Source: Pelotomaculum thermopropionicum SI
GTDB lineage: Bacteria; Bacillota; Desulfotomaculia; Desulfotomaculales; Pelotomaculaceae
Assembly (NCBI GenBank): GCA_000010565.1
Contig: AP009389.1
Coordinates: forward strand, 1,860,001-1,924,000
Direction: 5' to 3'
DNA length: 64,000 nt
This document shows positions 36,194 through 47,456 of this stretch, piece after piece. The notes beneath the pieces were generated by a model. It searched no databases. It had not been told where the DNA came from and was given only the letters and a program-made list of their open reading frames with translations. Every line of letters starts with the position of its first letter. The stretch's first letter is position 1. The position numbers and the translations under genes were made by a program.

Positions 36194-36218
36194 CGTTCAT
36201 CAACCGCTTTCTGCTGAA

Positions 36219-36902
36219 TTACTTGAGGTACTCTTGCAGCGGGGTGATGTTAAAATCTTCCCTTTCTTTATTTTCCGCCAGCACGTCCAGGATGGCCCTG
36301 GTGGTGTCCAGCGAGGTCAGGCAGGGAACGCCGTACTCAACCGCCGCCCGGCGGATCTGAAAGCCGTCCCGTTCCGGCGCCTTGCCTTTAGTGAGGGTAT
36401 TTATAACCAGGTTAATTTTATTTGCCCGGATCAGGTCGACAATATGCGGCGATCCTTCATGCACCTTTCTCACCTGTTCAACCTGCAGCCCGGCCGCCCT
36501 CAGCATCGCCGCAGTGCCCGTGGTGGCACATATTTCATAGCCCAGGCCGGCCAAACCTTTTATTACCGGAACGGCTTCCTCCTTATCCCGGTCGGCTATG
36601 GTGGCCAGTACCGTTCCCTTCTTTGGAAACATGCTTCCCGCCGCCACCATGGCCTTATAAAGGGCCACCTTGTAATCGCGGTCCACGCCCATAACCTCGC
36701 CGGTGGACTTCATTTCCGGCCCCAGAGAAATGTCGACCTGGTGTAGCTTGGCAAATGAGAAAACCGGCGCCTTCACCCCCACTACCCTGCCTTCAGGATA
36801 GAGCCCTCCCTTGTACCCCATTTCCTTCAAACTCCTGCCCATAATCACCTTCGTGGCCAGGTTGACCATTGGTATGCCGGTAATTTTGCTTAAATAAGGC
36901 AC
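36219..36902 (-). CDS. carB: Carbamoyl-phosphate synthase large subunit, C-terminal fragment
   Basis: The last 227 residues of CarB. It starts in what should be SRTVPYLSKITGIPMVNLATKVIMG, the end of the second ATP-grasp domain, and contains the MGS-like allosteric domain (AGLGYEICATTGTAAMLRAAG, INTLTKGKAPERDGFQIRRAAVE). It is separated from the N-terminal fragment by about 110 bases of scrambled coding sequence. Codons VNPRSSR can be read in the same frame just upstream (about 36903-36925), so this is one gene with a lesion, not a natural split. pyrK begins 25 bases downstream. Confidence 0.9.
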   Translation of the reverse strand: MPYLSKITGIPMVNLATKVIMGRSLKEMGYKGGLYPEGRVVGVKAPVFSFAKLHQVDISLGPEMKSTGEVMGVDRDYKVALYKAMVAAGSMFPKKGTVLATIADRDKEEAVPVIKGLAGLGYEICATTGTAAMLRAAGLQVEQVRKVHEGSPHIVDLIRANKINLVINTLTKGKAPERDGFQIRRAAVEYGVPCLTSLDTTRAILDVLAENKEREDFNITPLQEYLK

Positions 36903-36979
36903 GGTCCGGCTGGAACGGGGGTTGACTCCAGAACGTAATCCGCGTCGTGCGACATACTGATATGATCAGGCCCTTAACC

Positions 36980-39409
36980 TTATGCTGGCAGCTGGTATAT
37001 AGTCACACCGATCCTTACGCCGGCTACACGGGGCGGATAAACGGCGGTGCTGTCGCCGGAGTGTACCCCGGCCCGCTCGATATGCTCCATTATGCCCGGA
37101 ATCAGGATGTCCGCCCCGTCAGAAATGGCGTCCACTTCCAGTTCCTTCCCGTAAATATATTTATCCACCAGGACGGGGTATTCCGGAGATACCTTAACGG
37201 CGCTGGACATGTAGTCAAAAAGCTCTTTGTTGTTATATACGATTTCCATGGCCCGTCCACCCAGCACGTAGGAGGGGCGCACCAAAACCGGGAAACCTAT
37301 TTCGGAAGCAATTGCATAGGCCTCCTCCACTGAAAAGGCGGTCCGGCCGGGCGGTTTGGGTATACCCAGCTCGATCAGGAGTTTGTCGAACCTCTCCCGG
37401 TCTTCGGCCCGGTCTATATCTTCCACCGAAGTGCCCAAAATATTTACCCCGGCCCGGGCCAGGGGCTTGGCCAGGTTTATGGCAGTCTGGCCGCCGAACT
37501 GGACGATAACACCATCAGGCTTTTCCCTGTCAATAATATTTAAAACGTTTTCGGCAACCAAAGGCTCGAAATAAAGCCTGTCGGCCGTGTCAAAGTCGGT
37601 GCTGACCGTTTCCGGGTTATTGTTGATAATGATGGCCTCATAGCCTTCCTCCCGCAGCGCCCATACGGAATGGACAGAGCAATAGTCAAACTCAATGCCC
37701 TGGCCGATGCGGATGGGCCCGGAGCCCAGGACTATCACCTTGCGGCGGCCGGTGACCTCCGCCTCGTCTTCCCTGTCGTAGGAAGAATAGTAATAAGGCG
37801 TTTCTGCTTCGAACTCGGCGGCGCAGGTATCCACCATTTTAAAAGCGGGCAGGATGCCGCAGGCTTTGCGCCTGGCCCTGATCTCCTGCTCGCTCAGTCC
37901 GGTCTGCCTGGCCAGAAAGGCATCCGAAAAGCCAAATTTTTTGGCCTGCTCCAGCAACTGAGAGGTTAAACCGTTTTTCTCCGAGGCAAGGCGGATTTGC
38001 TCCTCCAGCCGGAGAATGCCCTGAATTTTACCAAGGAAGAAACGGTCAATCTTTGTAATCTCATATATCCGCTCAACCGTCATGCCGCGGCGCAATCCTT
38101 CCGCCACCAGAAAGAGCCGCTCGTCGTCGGCGTTTTCAAGCCTGCTTTCCAGTTCCTCCTGGCTTAAGCTCTCCGCCTCCGGCAGGGCCAGGTGGTCCAG
38201 GCCGATTTCCAGGGAGCGGACGGCCTTTAAAAGTGCCCCTTCAAAAGTCCGGTTGATGGCCATGACCTCTCCCGTAGCCTTCATCTGGGTACCCAGGGCG
38301 CGGTCCCCCTTGGCAAACTTGTCAAAGGGCCAGCGGGGATACTTGATTACCACGTAGTCCAGGGAAGGCTCGAAACAGGCATACGTCTTGCCGGTAACGG
38401 CATTTTTAATTTCATCAAGGGTCAGGCCTACGGCAATTTTCGCCGCCACCTTGGCAATGGGGTAGCCGGTGGCCTTGGAAGCCAGGGCGGAGGAACGGGA
38501 CACCCGGGGGTTGACCTCGATGACATAATACTGAAAACTGCCCGGGTCCAGGGCAAACTGAATATTGCAGCCGCCTTCAATGCCCAGGGCCCGGATTATT
38601 TTCAGCGAGGCGTTCCGCAGCATGTGATATTCCCTGTCGCTCAAGGTCTGCGAGGGCGCCACGACTATGCTGTCCCCGGTATGAATGCCCATGGGATCGA
38701 TGTTTTCCATATTGCACACGGTAATGCAGTTGTCGGCGCCGTCGCGCATTACCTCGTACTCTATTTCCTTCCAGCCCACCACACAGCGCTCCAGCAGCAC
38801 CTGGCCGATTATGCTGTGCTTAAGCCCCCTGGTAACCGTAGCGCGCAGGTCGTCCATGGTATAGGCGATGCCTCCGCCGGTGCCCCCCAGAGTATATGCC
38901 GGCCTTATTATCAGGGGCAGGCCGATTCTTTCAGCAAAAATTTCTGCCTCCTCCAGGGTGGAGGCAATGGTGCTTTCCGGAATGGGCTCTTTAATCGCCT
39001 GCATCATTTCCTTGAACATTTCCCGGTCCTCGGCCCGCTTGATGGCCTCCAGGGGAGTACCCAGAAGCTGCACGCCGTGTTCTTCCAGCACACCCGACTC
39101 GGCCAGTTGCAGGGCCAGGTTCAGGCCTACCTGTCCTCCCAGGGTCGGCAGCAGGCCGTCCGGCCTTTCGGCGCGAATTACCCTGGTGACAAATTCAGGT
39201 GTAAGCGGTTCGATGTAAACCCGGTCAGCCATATTTGAATCGGTCATGATGGTGGCCGGATTGGAATTAATCAGCACCACCTCCAGGCCTTCCTCCCGCA
39301 GCGAGCGGCAGGCCTGCGTTCCGGCATAGTCGAATTCGGCAGCCTGTCCGATGATAATAGGACCGGAGCCGATCACCATTACTTTCCTGATTCCTTTTTT
39401 TAGCGGCAT
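36980..39409 (-). CDS. carB: Carbamoyl-phosphate synthase large subunit, N-terminal fragment
   Basis: The first 809 codons of CarB, which makes carbamoyl phosphate from bicarbonate, ammonia and two ATP. Seen: [30 protein letters not shown], first ATP-grasp ([37 protein letters not shown]), the oligomerisation domain, and the second half ([48 protein letters not shown]). The frame fails just after [13 protein letters not shown], where roughly 45 residues should lead to the C-terminal fragment; only about 107 bases with several small deletions are present. It begins one base after carA. Confidence 0.92.
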   Translation of the reverse strand: MPLKKGIRKVMVIGSGPIIIGQAAEFDYAGTQACRSLREEGLEVVLINSNPATIMTDSNMADRVYIEPLTPEFVTRVIRAERPDGLLPTLGGQVGLNLALQLAESGVLEEHGVQLLGTPLEAIKRAEDREMFKEMMQAIKEPIPESTIASTLEEAEIFAERIGLPLIIRPAYTLGGTGGGIAYTMDDLRATVTRGLKHSIIGQVLLERCVVGWKEIEYEVMRDGADNCITVCNMENIDPMGIHTGDSIVVAPSQTLSDREYHMLRNASLKIIRALGIEGGCNIQFALDPGSFQYYVIEVNPRVSRSSALASKATGYPIAKVAAKIAVGLTLDEIKNAVTGKTYACFEPSLDYVVIKYPRWPFDKFAKGDRALGTQMKATGEVMAINRTFEGALLKAVRSLEIGLDHLALPEAESLSQEELESRLENADDERLFLVAEGLRRGMTVERIYEITKIDRFFLGKIQGILRLEEQIRLASEKNGLTSQLLEQAKKFGFSDAFLARQTGLSEQEIRARRKACGILPAFKMVDTCAAEFEAETPYYYSSYDREDEAEVTGRRKVIVLGSGPIRIGQGIEFDYCSVHSVWALREEGYEAIIINNNPETVSTDFDTADRLYFEPLVAENVLNIIDREKPDGVIVQFGGQTAINLAKPLARAGVNILGTSVEDIDRAEDRERFDKLLIELGIPKPPGRTAFSVEEAYAIASEIGFPVLVRPSYVLGGRAMEIVYNNKELFDYMSSAVKVSPEYPVLVDKYIYGKELEVDAISDGADILIPGIMEHIERAGVHSGDSTAVYPPRVAGVRIGVTIYQLPA

Positions 39410-39410
39410 G

Positions 39411-40490
39411 TTACCTCCCCTTCCCGGCCATCATTTCAATGAACTGGTCGAATATATACTCCGAATCCTTCGGTCCCGGCGAGGCCTCGGGATGGTACTG
39501 CACCGAAAATACCGGGAGGAATTTATGCTTTATGCCTTCCACCGTGCCGTCGTTCAGGTTGCGGTGGGAGACGTAAATATCCAGGCCTTTCAAGGACTCT
39601 TCGTCGACGGAAAAACCGTGGTTATGAGAGGAAATGTATACCCGGCCGGTTTCCAGGTCCTTTACCGGGTGATTTGCCCCCCGGTGGCCGAACTTCATTT
39701 TATAAGTTCTGGCCCCCATGGCCAGGGCCAGAATCTGGTGCCCCAGGCAGATTCCCAGGATGGGCCTGGCCCCGACAAGCTTGCGCACGGTTGCAATGGC
39801 GTACGGCACATCCACCGGGTCTCCCGGCCCGTTTGAGAGCACAATTCCATCCGGTGCCAGGGCCAGAATGTCCTCAGCAGCAGTCTTGGGCGGCACCACC
39901 ACCACTTCACAGTCCCGCTCCCTAAGGCAGCGGATGATATTCAGCTTGGCGCCGAAGTCCATCAGCACCACCCGGTAACTGCCGCCCGGCAGCGTGTATT
40001 TTTCGGTAACGGCGACAATGGGCACCAGTTCCTGCCCGGTCAGATGCGGGCAGTTTTTCGCCCGCTCCACAAGCTCCAGCGCATCTGCTGTACCGGTGCT
40101 GATCACGCCGCGCATGGTTCCGAAGTTGCGGAGGTGCCTGGTCAGAGCGCGGGTATCGATACCGGCAAGACCAATTACGTCTTCCTTTTTTAAAAAGCTG
40201 TCAATGGTCTCAGCCAGGCGCCAGTTGCTGGGCCTTTTGCACTCTTCGTGCACGACAAAGCCGCGCACGTAGCACCGCTTGGATTCATAATCCTCCTTCA
40301 TGATGCCGTAATTGCCGATTAAGGGGTAGGTCATCACCACTATCTGCCCGCAGTAAGAGGGGTCGGTAAGCACCTCCTGATAACCGGTCATGCCGGTGTT
40401 GAAAACTACCTCCCCCCATCTTTCCCCCGTCGCGCCGAAAGCCTCGCCGGCAAATACGGTTCCGTCTTCAAGGGCCAGAATTGCTTGCAT
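39411..40490 (-). CDS. carA: Carbamoyl-phosphate synthase small subunit
   Basis: A 359-residue glutaminase subunit that supplies ammonia to CarB. The N-terminal domain ([38 protein letters not shown]) is followed by class I amidotransferase motifs: SNGPGDP, the nucleophile Cys in [13 protein letters not shown], and the His/Glu pair in [14 protein letters not shown] with CGGAGGTG upstream. It sits between pyrC and carB. Confidence 0.97.
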   Translation of the reverse strand: MQAILALEDGTVFAGEAFGATGERWGEVVFNTGMTGYQEVLTDPSYCGQIVVMTYPLIGNYGIMKEDYESKRCYVRGFVVHEECKRPSNWRLAETIDSFLKKEDVIGLAGIDTRALTRHLRNFGTMRGVISTGTADALELVERAKNCPHLTGQELVPIVAVTEKYTLPGGSYRVVLMDFGAKLNIIRCLRERDCEVVVVPPKTAAEDILALAPDGIVLSNGPGDPVDVPYAIATVRKLVGARPILGICLGHQILALAMGARTYKMKFGHRGANHPVKDLETGRVYISSHNHGFSVDEESLKGLDIYVSHRNLNDGTVEGIKHKFLPVFSVQYHPEASPGPKDSEYIFDQFIEMMAGKGR

Positions 40491-40525
40491 GAGAACACCT
40501 CCGCGATCAGTTAGAATTCCTGTTT

Positions 40526-41809
40526 TTATCGAATAACCCGGTCTTGCATAACCACCCTGCCGCCGACAATTGTCGCCCAGGGCAGGCCTTTCAGCAGGCG
40601 CCCCCTGAAAGGGGTGTTCCGCCCTTTGCTGGCAAACCGGGCTGGGTCAACCGGCTCGGAAAGATCCGGGTCGATAATGGTAATGTCGGCGTCAGCACCT
40701 GGTTCAAGAGTCCCTTTGGGGATTCCCAGCACCCTGGCCGGGTTCAGGGTCATTTTTACCACCGCCTGCAGCGGCGTGAGCACGCCGGCAGCTACCAGTT
40801 CGGTCCAGACCAGTCCCACCGCCGTCTCCAGGCCCACCATTCCAAAAGGCGCCAAGTCATATTCTACGTCCTTTTCCTCTTCGGTGTGGGGAGCGTGATC
40901 GGTGGCAATGACATCGATCGTCCCGTCGGCCAGGCCCTCTCTTACTGCCGCCACATCGCCTGCCGAACGCAGCGGCGGGTTGACCTTGGTGGAGGTATCA
41001 TAGCCCAAAACGGCTTCATCGGTTAATGTAAAGTGATGAGGCGCCACCTCGGCGGTAACCCGTACCCCCCTGGCTTTGGCCTCCCTGATCAGGCGCACCG
41101 ATCCGGCCGTGCTGACGTGGGCAATGTGCACCCGGCTTCCGGTTTCTTCGGCCAGCAAAATATCGCGGGCCACCATAACTTCTTCCGCCGAAGCGGGTAT
41201 GCCCTTTAAGCCCAGCATTGTAGACACATATCCTTCATGCATTACTCCCCCGGCGGACAGGTTTTTGTCTTCGCAATGGGAGATAACAACCATGCCGAGC
41301 ATCCCGGCGTACTGCAGGGCCCTTCGCATCAGGCCGGCGTTCATCACCGGCATTCCATCGTCGGAAAAGGCGACGGCGCCGGCCTCCTTCATATCGCCCA
41401 TCTCGGCCAGTTCTTCTCCCTTGCTGCCGCGGGTGATGGCCCCAATGGGGTAGACATTCACAGCCCCTTTCAAGCCGCAAGCTTTAATAAACGATATTAC
41501 GGCACCGTTATCCGCCACCGGGCTGGTGTTTGGCATGCAGGCTACAGAAGTAAAGCCGCCCCGGGCTGCAGCGCGAGTCCCGGTATAGATGGTTTCCCTG
41601 GCCTCAAACCCCGGTTCACGCAGGTGTACATGCATATCGATCAGGCCGGGAACAACCAGCTTGCCTGAAGCATCCAGCACTTCGGCGCCGGCAGTGTTCA
41701 CATGCGCTCCGGCCCTGGCTATTTTGCCGTCAACTATAAAAACATCCTTTTCTTCAATTTTGCCGGCAACCGGATCTACAACAGTACCGCCTTTAATGAG
41801 CAACTTCAT
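40526..41809 (-). CDS. pyrC: Dihydroorotase
   Basis: A 427-residue class I amidohydrolase that cyclises carbamoyl-aspartate. Metal site [16 protein letters not shown], then [20 protein letters not shown] and [12 protein letters not shown]. It ends with a typical [19 protein letters not shown] beta segment. The start overlaps the pyrB stop by 4 bases. Confidence 0.96.
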   Translation of the reverse strand: MKLLIKGGTVVDPVAGKIEEKDVFIVDGKIARAGAHVNTAGAEVLDASGKLVVPGLIDMHVHLREPGFEARETIYTGTRAAARGGFTSVACMPNTSPVADNGAVISFIKACGLKGAVNVYPIGAITRGSKGEELAEMGDMKEAGAVAFSDDGMPVMNAGLMRRALQYAGMLGMVVISHCEDKNLSAGGVMHEGYVSTMLGLKGIPASAEEVMVARDILLAEETGSRVHIAHVSTAGSVRLIREAKARGVRVTAEVAPHHFTLTDEAVLGYDTSTKVNPPLRSAGDVAAVREGLADGTIDVIATDHAPHTEEEKDVEYDLAPFGMVGLETAVGLVWTELVAAGVLTPLQAVVKMTLNPARVLGIPKGTLEPGADADITIIDPDLSEPVDPARFASKGRNTPFRGRLLKGLPWATIVGGRVVMQDRVIR

Positions 41810-42735
41810 TTACGGCACCCCCCCCCGGTCAACAGGTAGAGCAGGGCCATGCGCACAGCCACCCCGTTGTTAACCTGCTCGTTAATTGCCGATTGAAGGC
41901 CGTCGGCCACCTCGGGTGAAATTTCAATGCCCCGGTTCATCGGGCCTGGATGCATGACCACGGCACCGGGCGCGGCCAGCCTCAGCCTCTCCCGGTTGAT
42001 GCCGAACAGCCTGGCGTACTCCCGGAGGCCCGGGAACAGGCCCTGCTGCTGTCTTTCCAGCTGGATTCTGAGGACAATAACCACATCAGCATCCATAAGA
42101 GCCTCTTCAACGCTGCTGCAAACGCGGGCTCCCATTTTTTCCAGGCCGGGCGGCAGCAATGTGGCCGGACCCGCCAGACGCACCTCCGCCCCCATCCTGG
42201 TAAAACCCCATATGTCGGAGCGGGCCACCCGGCTGTGCATGATGTCGCCGATAATGGCCACCTTCAGTCCTTCCAGCCTGCCTTTCTTTTCCCTCACAGT
42301 AAAAAGGTCCAGCAAAGCCTGGCTAGGATGTTCGTGGGCGCCGTCCCCGGCGTTAATTACTGCAGCGTCAACCGTGCGGGCCAGCAATTCCGCCGCTCCA
42401 GCCATGGGGTGGCGCAACACTACCGCATCCGCACCCATCGCCGCAATGGTGCGGGCAGTATCCTTAAGGCTTTCCCCTTTGCTCACACTGCTGGCAGCTG
42501 CTGCTATGGTTACCGTATCGGCGCTCAAATATTTGGCCGCCAGCTCAAAGGAGGTTCTGGTGCGGGTGCTGGCCTCGTAAAAGACCGTAACTACCGTCCG
42601 CCCCCGCAAGGTAGGCACCTTCTTTATCTGCCTTCTGATTATTTCTTTCATTGGCACCGCCGTATCCAGAATCAGCTTGATTCTTTCTGCCGGCATGTCG
42701 CGCAAGCCTATCAGGTCCTTGCCGATGAGGCCCAT
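41806..42735 (-). CDS. pyrB: Aspartate carbamoyltransferase
   Basis: A 309-residue catalytic subunit that commits carbamoyl phosphate to pyrimidines. Carbamoyl-phosphate loop [16 protein letters not shown] in [42 protein letters not shown] with GGAGGG upstream. No pyrI regulatory subunit is present; control is by the PyrR attenuator just upstream. Confidence 0.97.
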   Translation of the reverse strand: MGLIGKDLIGLRDMPAERIKLILDTAVPMKEIIRRQIKKVPTLRGRTVVTVFYEASTRTRTSFELAAKYLSADTVTIAAAASSVSKGESLKDTARTIAAMGADAVVLRHPMAGAAELLARTVDAAVINAGDGAHEHPSQALLDLFTVREKKGRLEGLKVAIIGDIMHSRVARSDIWGFTRMGAEVRLAGPATLLPPGLEKMGARVCSSVEEALMDADVVIVLRIQLERQQQGLFPGLREYARLFGINRERLRLAAPGAVVMHPGPMNRGIEISPEVADGLQSAINEQVNNGVAVRMALLYLLTGGGCRK

Positions 42736-42754
42736 TTGCTTCCCTCCTGGTTCA

Positions 42755-42839
42755 AAAATAAAGGCCCCGCCCGTTTTGCGGGCCGAGGCCTGAAAGGGAA
42801 ATATCCGCCGGGCCCTCCCTTTCCGGCCTCACAGGACCG
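42755..42839 (-). promoter_or_regulatory. PyrR-dependent attenuator between pyrR and pyrB
   Basis: On the minus strand: a PyrR-binding loop GGTCCTGTGAGGCC (42823-42839), then a GC-rich terminator (42761-42790, AGGCCTCGGCCCG pairing with CGGGCGGGGCCT) and a T-rich run. GGCCGGAAAGGGA (42816-42828) can pair with TCCCTTTCAGGCC (42787-42799), an antiterminator that would block the terminator arm. PyrR with UMP binding the loop should favour termination. Confidence 0.88.
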
Positions 42840-42937
42840 TTCTTTAAAGGTGGAACCGAAACCGTGGCCAGAAGCCGTCAGCTCAAACAGGACTCGCAGC
42901 GGTATTTTCCGAGCCCGGCTGACGTCCGGCATCTAAC

Positions 42938-43661
<724 letters not shown>

Positions 43662-43694
43662 CCAAAAAACTGTATTTCCGGTATTTTCTTTGCT

Positions 43695-45527
43695 TTAGCT
43701 AATGATCAAATCGCCCGTTTCATCGAGCTCGGCCCTGATGTTGTGCTGTAGCGAGGTAATATTGGCCTTGCGGCTGCCAATTTGGATCTGCACACCCTCA
43801 TATGCTTTCTTAATGAAAACTTTTTTCCCTTCGCCGGTTTTAATTAAGGTTCTTGCGCCTATTTCCGAACCGGTCTCGTTCAGGATGACATCGCCCCCGG
43901 CGGCAATCTCCCCGCCGCGAAACACCCCCTTTACCCTCACGTTTCCCCCGGCGCGGATAACGGTGTTGATGCAACCGCCGCCGCTGACGCTTACATCGCC
44001 GGAAGCCTCGATTGTACTGTTTTCCGAATAGCTGAAGGTGATGCTGGCCTTATCCCCGGCCATGCCGTCGATAATTTGCCGCACCTGGCCTATTTCAGAA
44101 AGAAAGCTGCCGAATTCCTCGACGGTTTTAACTTTCATCAAATTTAACCCGAGCAGGTTCTTTTCAATTTTTTCCAAAAGATGAACCATTTCTCTGGGAA
44201 GGATAAAGGAGTTCTGGCTGGACAACCTGACCATTTCGGAAATCAGGCCGGGTATTCCGGGATACTTCCTGTCGATTAAAAGCTGCACCAGTTGCCCGGC
44301 ATTAACGTTTTTTAGTTTCGGGTGCTCCGCCAGGGCGGGCACCATTTTTAGCAGCTCGGAAAAACCGGCCTGCAGTTTAGCAAGAATTTTGTTGACCTCT
44401 CTAAAAAATATATTATTGCCCCCGGCAACGATATGGCTGCCGGCAACATTCTGCCCGACACTTATATTCCCCTGGGCGGCAATGCGGGCCCCGAAAACCA
44501 TGCCCGTAATATTTATCCTGCCGGCCGCCTGCACCGTCATTCCTTCACAAACATTGCCGTGAACGACCACATCCCCTTTAAAGCGAATGTTTCCCGATGA
44601 TATGTCGACATCGCCTTTCTTATGTAGAACCGGGTCAACATCAATGACATATTTATTCCCCAGCTTTTTGGCTACCGGCCGGCCGCCGATCCGGGCATAA
44701 ACCTTGCTGCCGTCTGCCAATACCTCTGCGCCCTTTCCGGCTATAAGCTCGAAGACAACAGGTTTTCTGGGCGGAATAATCTCTCCGGTTACCGTCTTCC
44801 CCGGAGCCCCGGGAGCGCCGGGCAGTTTAACGGCAAGCAGGGCTCCCGGTTCTACTGAAGGTATTTCAACTAAATCACGGAAGTCTATTCTGTCCTTGCC
44901 GGTTACGGCACCGGCCTTCGGCTCTTCCCGGCCTGCGGCAAACTTCAGTTCCACCCTCTCATCCACGCTTTCGCCGGGAGGGTCGCCCCGGGCAATTACA
45001 TAAAGGCCGTCTTCCGGCCTGTCAAGAATGGCCCGAATTTCATCGTGTCTGATGCCGTAAACGATGTTTTTGCCGGCAATTTCACGCATTATCCCGGCAA
45101 GATCGAAAGGGCATTTTTTTTCAATTATTTTTACGGCACTTAAAACCAAATCTTTCCTGGGGCCGCAATCCTGAACAGAGTAGGTGGAAACCGTTCCTGT
45201 CCGCAGTTCCAGCACGGCTTCCAAGCCGCCCGGGGCAATCTTTATCTTGTACGCTCCCGGCTCCTCGTGCAAATGGGGCTTGATTATGATTTCATCATTT
45301 TCGCCGACAGAGGTTTTTTCTTCCACCTTATTGCCGTTGACAAAGAGATCTACACCGGCGCAGGGGGTAATGGTAGGGGCCCTGCCGTTTTCAGACGGCA
45401 CACCAACGCACACCTTGCCGTTCTCCACCCATACCTTGCCGGAAAAATCTTGCAGGCTTTTTTCATTTGGCCCGCTACCAGACACAGCTTCTTTTCCCCC
45501 CCAACCGTTTAATAAAGATTTCTCCAT
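43695..45527 (-). CDS. FapA family (DUF342) polymer-forming protein
   Basis: A 610-residue protein. The N-terminal FapA part (about 20-260, with ITPCAGVDLFVNGNKV and VYGIRHDEIRAIL) leads to a central IPSVEPGALLAVKLPGAPG stretch. A right-handed beta-helix follows with short repeats such as GDVDISSGNIRFKGDVVVHGNV and ISVGQNVAGSHIVAGGN, broken by a coiled-coil insert (about 390-500). The family is named for a Vibrio flagellar-assembly protein, and DUF342 proteins are common in Clostridia; the function here is unknown. The start was set at ATG 45527 behind AGGACAGGG; the frame opens at 45650. The gene lies just past the pyr promoter on the same strand. Confidence 0.85.
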   Translation of the reverse strand: MEKSLLNGWGGKEAVSGSGPNEKSLQDFSGKVWVENGKVCVGVPSENGRAPTITPCAGVDLFVNGNKVEEKTSVGENDEIIIKPHLHEEPGAYKIKIAPGGLEAVLELRTGTVSTYSVQDCGPRKDLVLSAVKIIEKKCPFDLAGIMREIAGKNIVYGIRHDEIRAILDRPEDGLYVIARGDPPGESVDERVELKFAAGREEPKAGAVTGKDRIDFRDLVEIPSVEPGALLAVKLPGAPGAPGKTVTGEIIPPRKPVVFELIAGKGAEVLADGSKVYARIGGRPVAKKLGNKYVIDVDPVLHKKGDVDISSGNIRFKGDVVVHGNVCEGMTVQAAGRINITGMVFGARIAAQGNISVGQNVAGSHIVAGGNNIFFREVNKILAKLQAGFSELLKMVPALAEHPKLKNVNAGQLVQLLIDRKYPGIPGLISEMVRLSSQNSFILPREMVHLLEKIEKNLLGLNLMKVKTVEEFGSFLSEIGQVRQIIDGMAGDKASITFSYSENSTIEASGDVSVSGGGCINTVIRAGGNVRVKGVFRGGEIAAGGDVILNETGSEIGARTLIKTGEGKKVFIKKAYEGVQIQIGSRKANITSLQHNIRAELDETGDLIIS

Positions 45528-45646
45528 ACAAAAACCCTGTCCTGCTTTGTAACCTAACTTTCCCATACTGCGGCCCGGTCTAAAGCAAGCCCCCGCCTTT
45601 TGCCTGTACCGGCGGTGTAAAAAGGCCGGCCTGAAAACACTTTTTC

Positions 45647-45922
45647 TCAAATTCTACTAATTCCGATGAAGATTAAGACAACTCCGGCCAGAATTACCAC
45701 CATGCCGGCCGGCGAAACTTTTCCGGCCAGCCCGGCCAGGCCAAGGCTGGTAACGGTAAGCAGTACGGCCGGCCCCACCAGCGCCAGCACAGAATTAATT
45801 TTGAAAGCAGTTTCAACCCTGCCTGACTTCAGCATTAACATGGCTGCAGTAAACTCTATTGCAGCCGAAAGCAGCCTTACGCCTGCCATGCCTGCTACTA
45901 TTTTATCGGCTAAAAAAATCAT
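45647..45922 (-). CDS. YqhV family small membrane protein (DUF2619)
   Basis: A 91-residue protein with three membrane helices, matching YqhV/DUF2619 (KIVAGMAGVRLLSAAIEFTA, RVETAFKINSVLALVGP). In Bacillus yqhV lies near spoIIIA; function unknown. ATG 45922 has GGGGTG 7 bases upstream; GTG 45931 is the longer option. It sits 120 bases before the FapA gene. Confidence 0.8.
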   Translation of the reverse strand: MIFLADKIVAGMAGVRLLSAAIEFTAAMLMLKSGRVETAFKINSVLALVGPAVLLTVTSLGLAGLAGKVSPAGMVVILAGVVLIFIGISRI

Positions 45923-46113
45923 GTCATTCACCCCGCCCCAGTTTTTTTCTTAAATTCTTTATGCGTGCCGGCGGGAATAAATGAGCAGATCAGGTTACCC
46001 TTTTATTTTTTCATGAATACTTTAATTAAAAGCATATATTCCCGGCCGGCGCAAAAGGCGGGTGTCCGGCACACCGGCAGGCACCGGGAAATAGCGGGGA
46101 AGGAGCAAAAACA

Positions 46114-46938
46114 ATGAGCGGACAAGTATCTCCCAGTATTTTACTTAATATCATTTATTTTCCACTGGAAGGGCGCAGCCAGAAACCCAGGGAACAGGGG
46201 CTAACCATGGTAATAGATAAAGGAATGGGCCCCGTTCAAACGGCCGACCTTTTAAGAACTTCGGGAAAGTACATTGATTTTTTGAAGCTCGGGTTCGGCA
46301 CTTCGGCCCTTTACACCGGGAAAATATTAGATGAAAAAATAAACCTGGCCAGAAGCTACGGCGTGGACATATACCCTGGCGGAACTTTCCTGGAAATAGC
46401 AGTTTTACAGGGGAAGCTAAAAGAATACCTGGCGTTCGTAAAGCAAGCAGGCTTTACGGCGGTGGAGGTTTCCGACGGAACCGTCAGCATCCCGCCGGAA
46501 GTAAGGGAAAAGGCTATCTGTACCGCCGCCGAAATGGGCTTGAAGGTCCTGACCGAGGTGGGCAAAAAAGACCCCCGGGACAAAACCGGTATTGACTTCT
46601 ACATCGGGCAAATCCAGAGCGATCTCAGAAACGGCGCCTTCAGGGTAATTATTGAAGGCAGGGAATCGGGCAAAAATGCCGGCTTTTACGACCGCGAGGG
46701 ACGGTTCATTCCCGGGGAGGCAGAGAAAATACTGTCATCTGTAACAGATCCGCGGCTATTGATCTGGGAGGCGCCCTTAAAGGAACAGCAGCAGGAATTA
46801 ATTTTAAGGTTCGGTCCGGATGTAAACCTCGGAAATGTATCCCCCTTTGATGTGCTTGCGCTGGAAGCCCTCCGGGTCGGACTGCGGGGTGACACCCTGC
46901 GCAAGGCCTATCTTGCCACAAAACCGCAAGACAGGTAA
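46114..46938 (+). CDS. comA: Phosphosulfolactate synthase
   Basis: A 274-residue TIM-barrel enzyme joining phosphoenolpyruvate and sulfite to give (2R)-phospho-3-sulfolactate. Methanogens use it for coenzyme M; Bacillus YitD uses it for spore sulfolactate. Family traits: TMVIDKGMGP, DFLKLGFGTSALY, DIYPGGTFLEIA, GFTAVEVSDGTVSIP, LTEVGKKDPRD and IIEGRESGKNAGFYD. ATG with GGAAGGAG upstream. No other sulfolactate or coenzyme M gene is adjacent. The 180-base region upstream is AT-rich around 46010-46040 and may hold its promoter. Confidence 0.93.
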   Translation: MSGQVSPSILLNIIYFPLEGRSQKPREQGLTMVIDKGMGPVQTADLLRTSGKYIDFLKLGFGTSALYTGKILDEKINLARSYGVDIYPGGTFLEIAVLQGKLKEYLAFVKQAGFTAVEVSDGTVSIPPEVREKAICTAAEMGLKVLTEVGKKDPRDKTGIDFYIGQIQSDLRNGAFRVIIEGRESGKNAGFYDREGRFIPGEAEKILSSVTDPRLLIWEAPLKEQQQELILRFGPDVNLGNVSPFDVLALEALRVGLRGDTLRKAYLATKPQDR

Positions 46939-47000
46939 TGGCAGCCGGCAGGCCTGCATATATTTTAAAAATACCTTGCAAGGCAAGGCAGGTAGGCCCG

Positions 47001-47456
47001 ATGTCAGGAGTAAATATGCTGGTGGTGCTGCTCCTGATCGGTATGGCGGCCCATTCAAGCCTTATTGTTATTGCAGCCTGCATCCTGTTAATCTTAAAAC
47101 TTACAAATGTGAATTTTATATTTTCCCTTCTTGAAAGGCGGGGGCTGGAAATGGGCCTAACATTCCTGCTCCTTTCCATTTTGGTTCCCCTGGCCAGCGG
47201 AAAGGCATCTTGGCAGGAAATTATATCCAGCCTCGCCTCTTTCTCCGGTCTCCTGGCAGTAGCCGGAGGGGCACTGGCCACCAGTTTAAATACCAGGGGC
47301 CTTAATTTGCTTAAAGCAGATCCTGAGATTGTCTTTGGACTGCTGCTCGGTTCCATTCTTGGGATAGTTTTTCTGCACGGAATACCCGTCGGCCCGCTAA
47401 TGGCAGCGGGAATCACCGCTTTACTCATGCAGCTTGCCCGGATTTTCAAGCCTTAA
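47001..47456 (+). CDS. DUF441 family membrane protein
   Basis: A 151-residue protein with four or five membrane helices, matching DUF441 (YtwI/YeaL type): VNMLVVLLLIGMAAHSSLIV, KLTNVNFIFSLLERRGLEMG, GSILGIVFLHGIPVGPLMAAGI. Function unknown. The start was placed at ATG 47001 behind GGCAGGT, matching the usual family length; the frame opens at 46938 overlapping the comA stop. Its 3' end overlaps the convergent rluD end by 36 bases. Confidence 0.85.
   Translation: MSGVNMLVVLLLIGMAAHSSLIVIAACILLILKLTNVNFIFSLLERRGLEMGLTFLLLSILVPLASGKASWQEIISSLASFSGLLAVAGGALATSLNTRGLNLLKADPEIVFGLLLGSILGIVFLHGIPVGPLMAAGITALLMQLARIFKP

Noticed and set aside
35796-36746. A 316-codon plus-strand frame
   Set aside because: Antisense to pyrK and the carB end; no recognisable domain.
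36219-39409. A naturally split carB as in some archaea
   Set aside because: The break falls inside the second ATP-grasp domain and leaves family motifs in several frames, unlike true two-gene forms.
41950-42936. A 328-codon plus-strand frame across pyrB and the attenuator
   Set aside because: Antisense to pyrB and runs through the PyrR structure; no family resemblance.
46015-46040. A sporulation sigma-E-like promoter before comA (GAATACT and CATATATT)
   Set aside because: Both elements have mismatches and the 11-base spacer is too short for the consensus.
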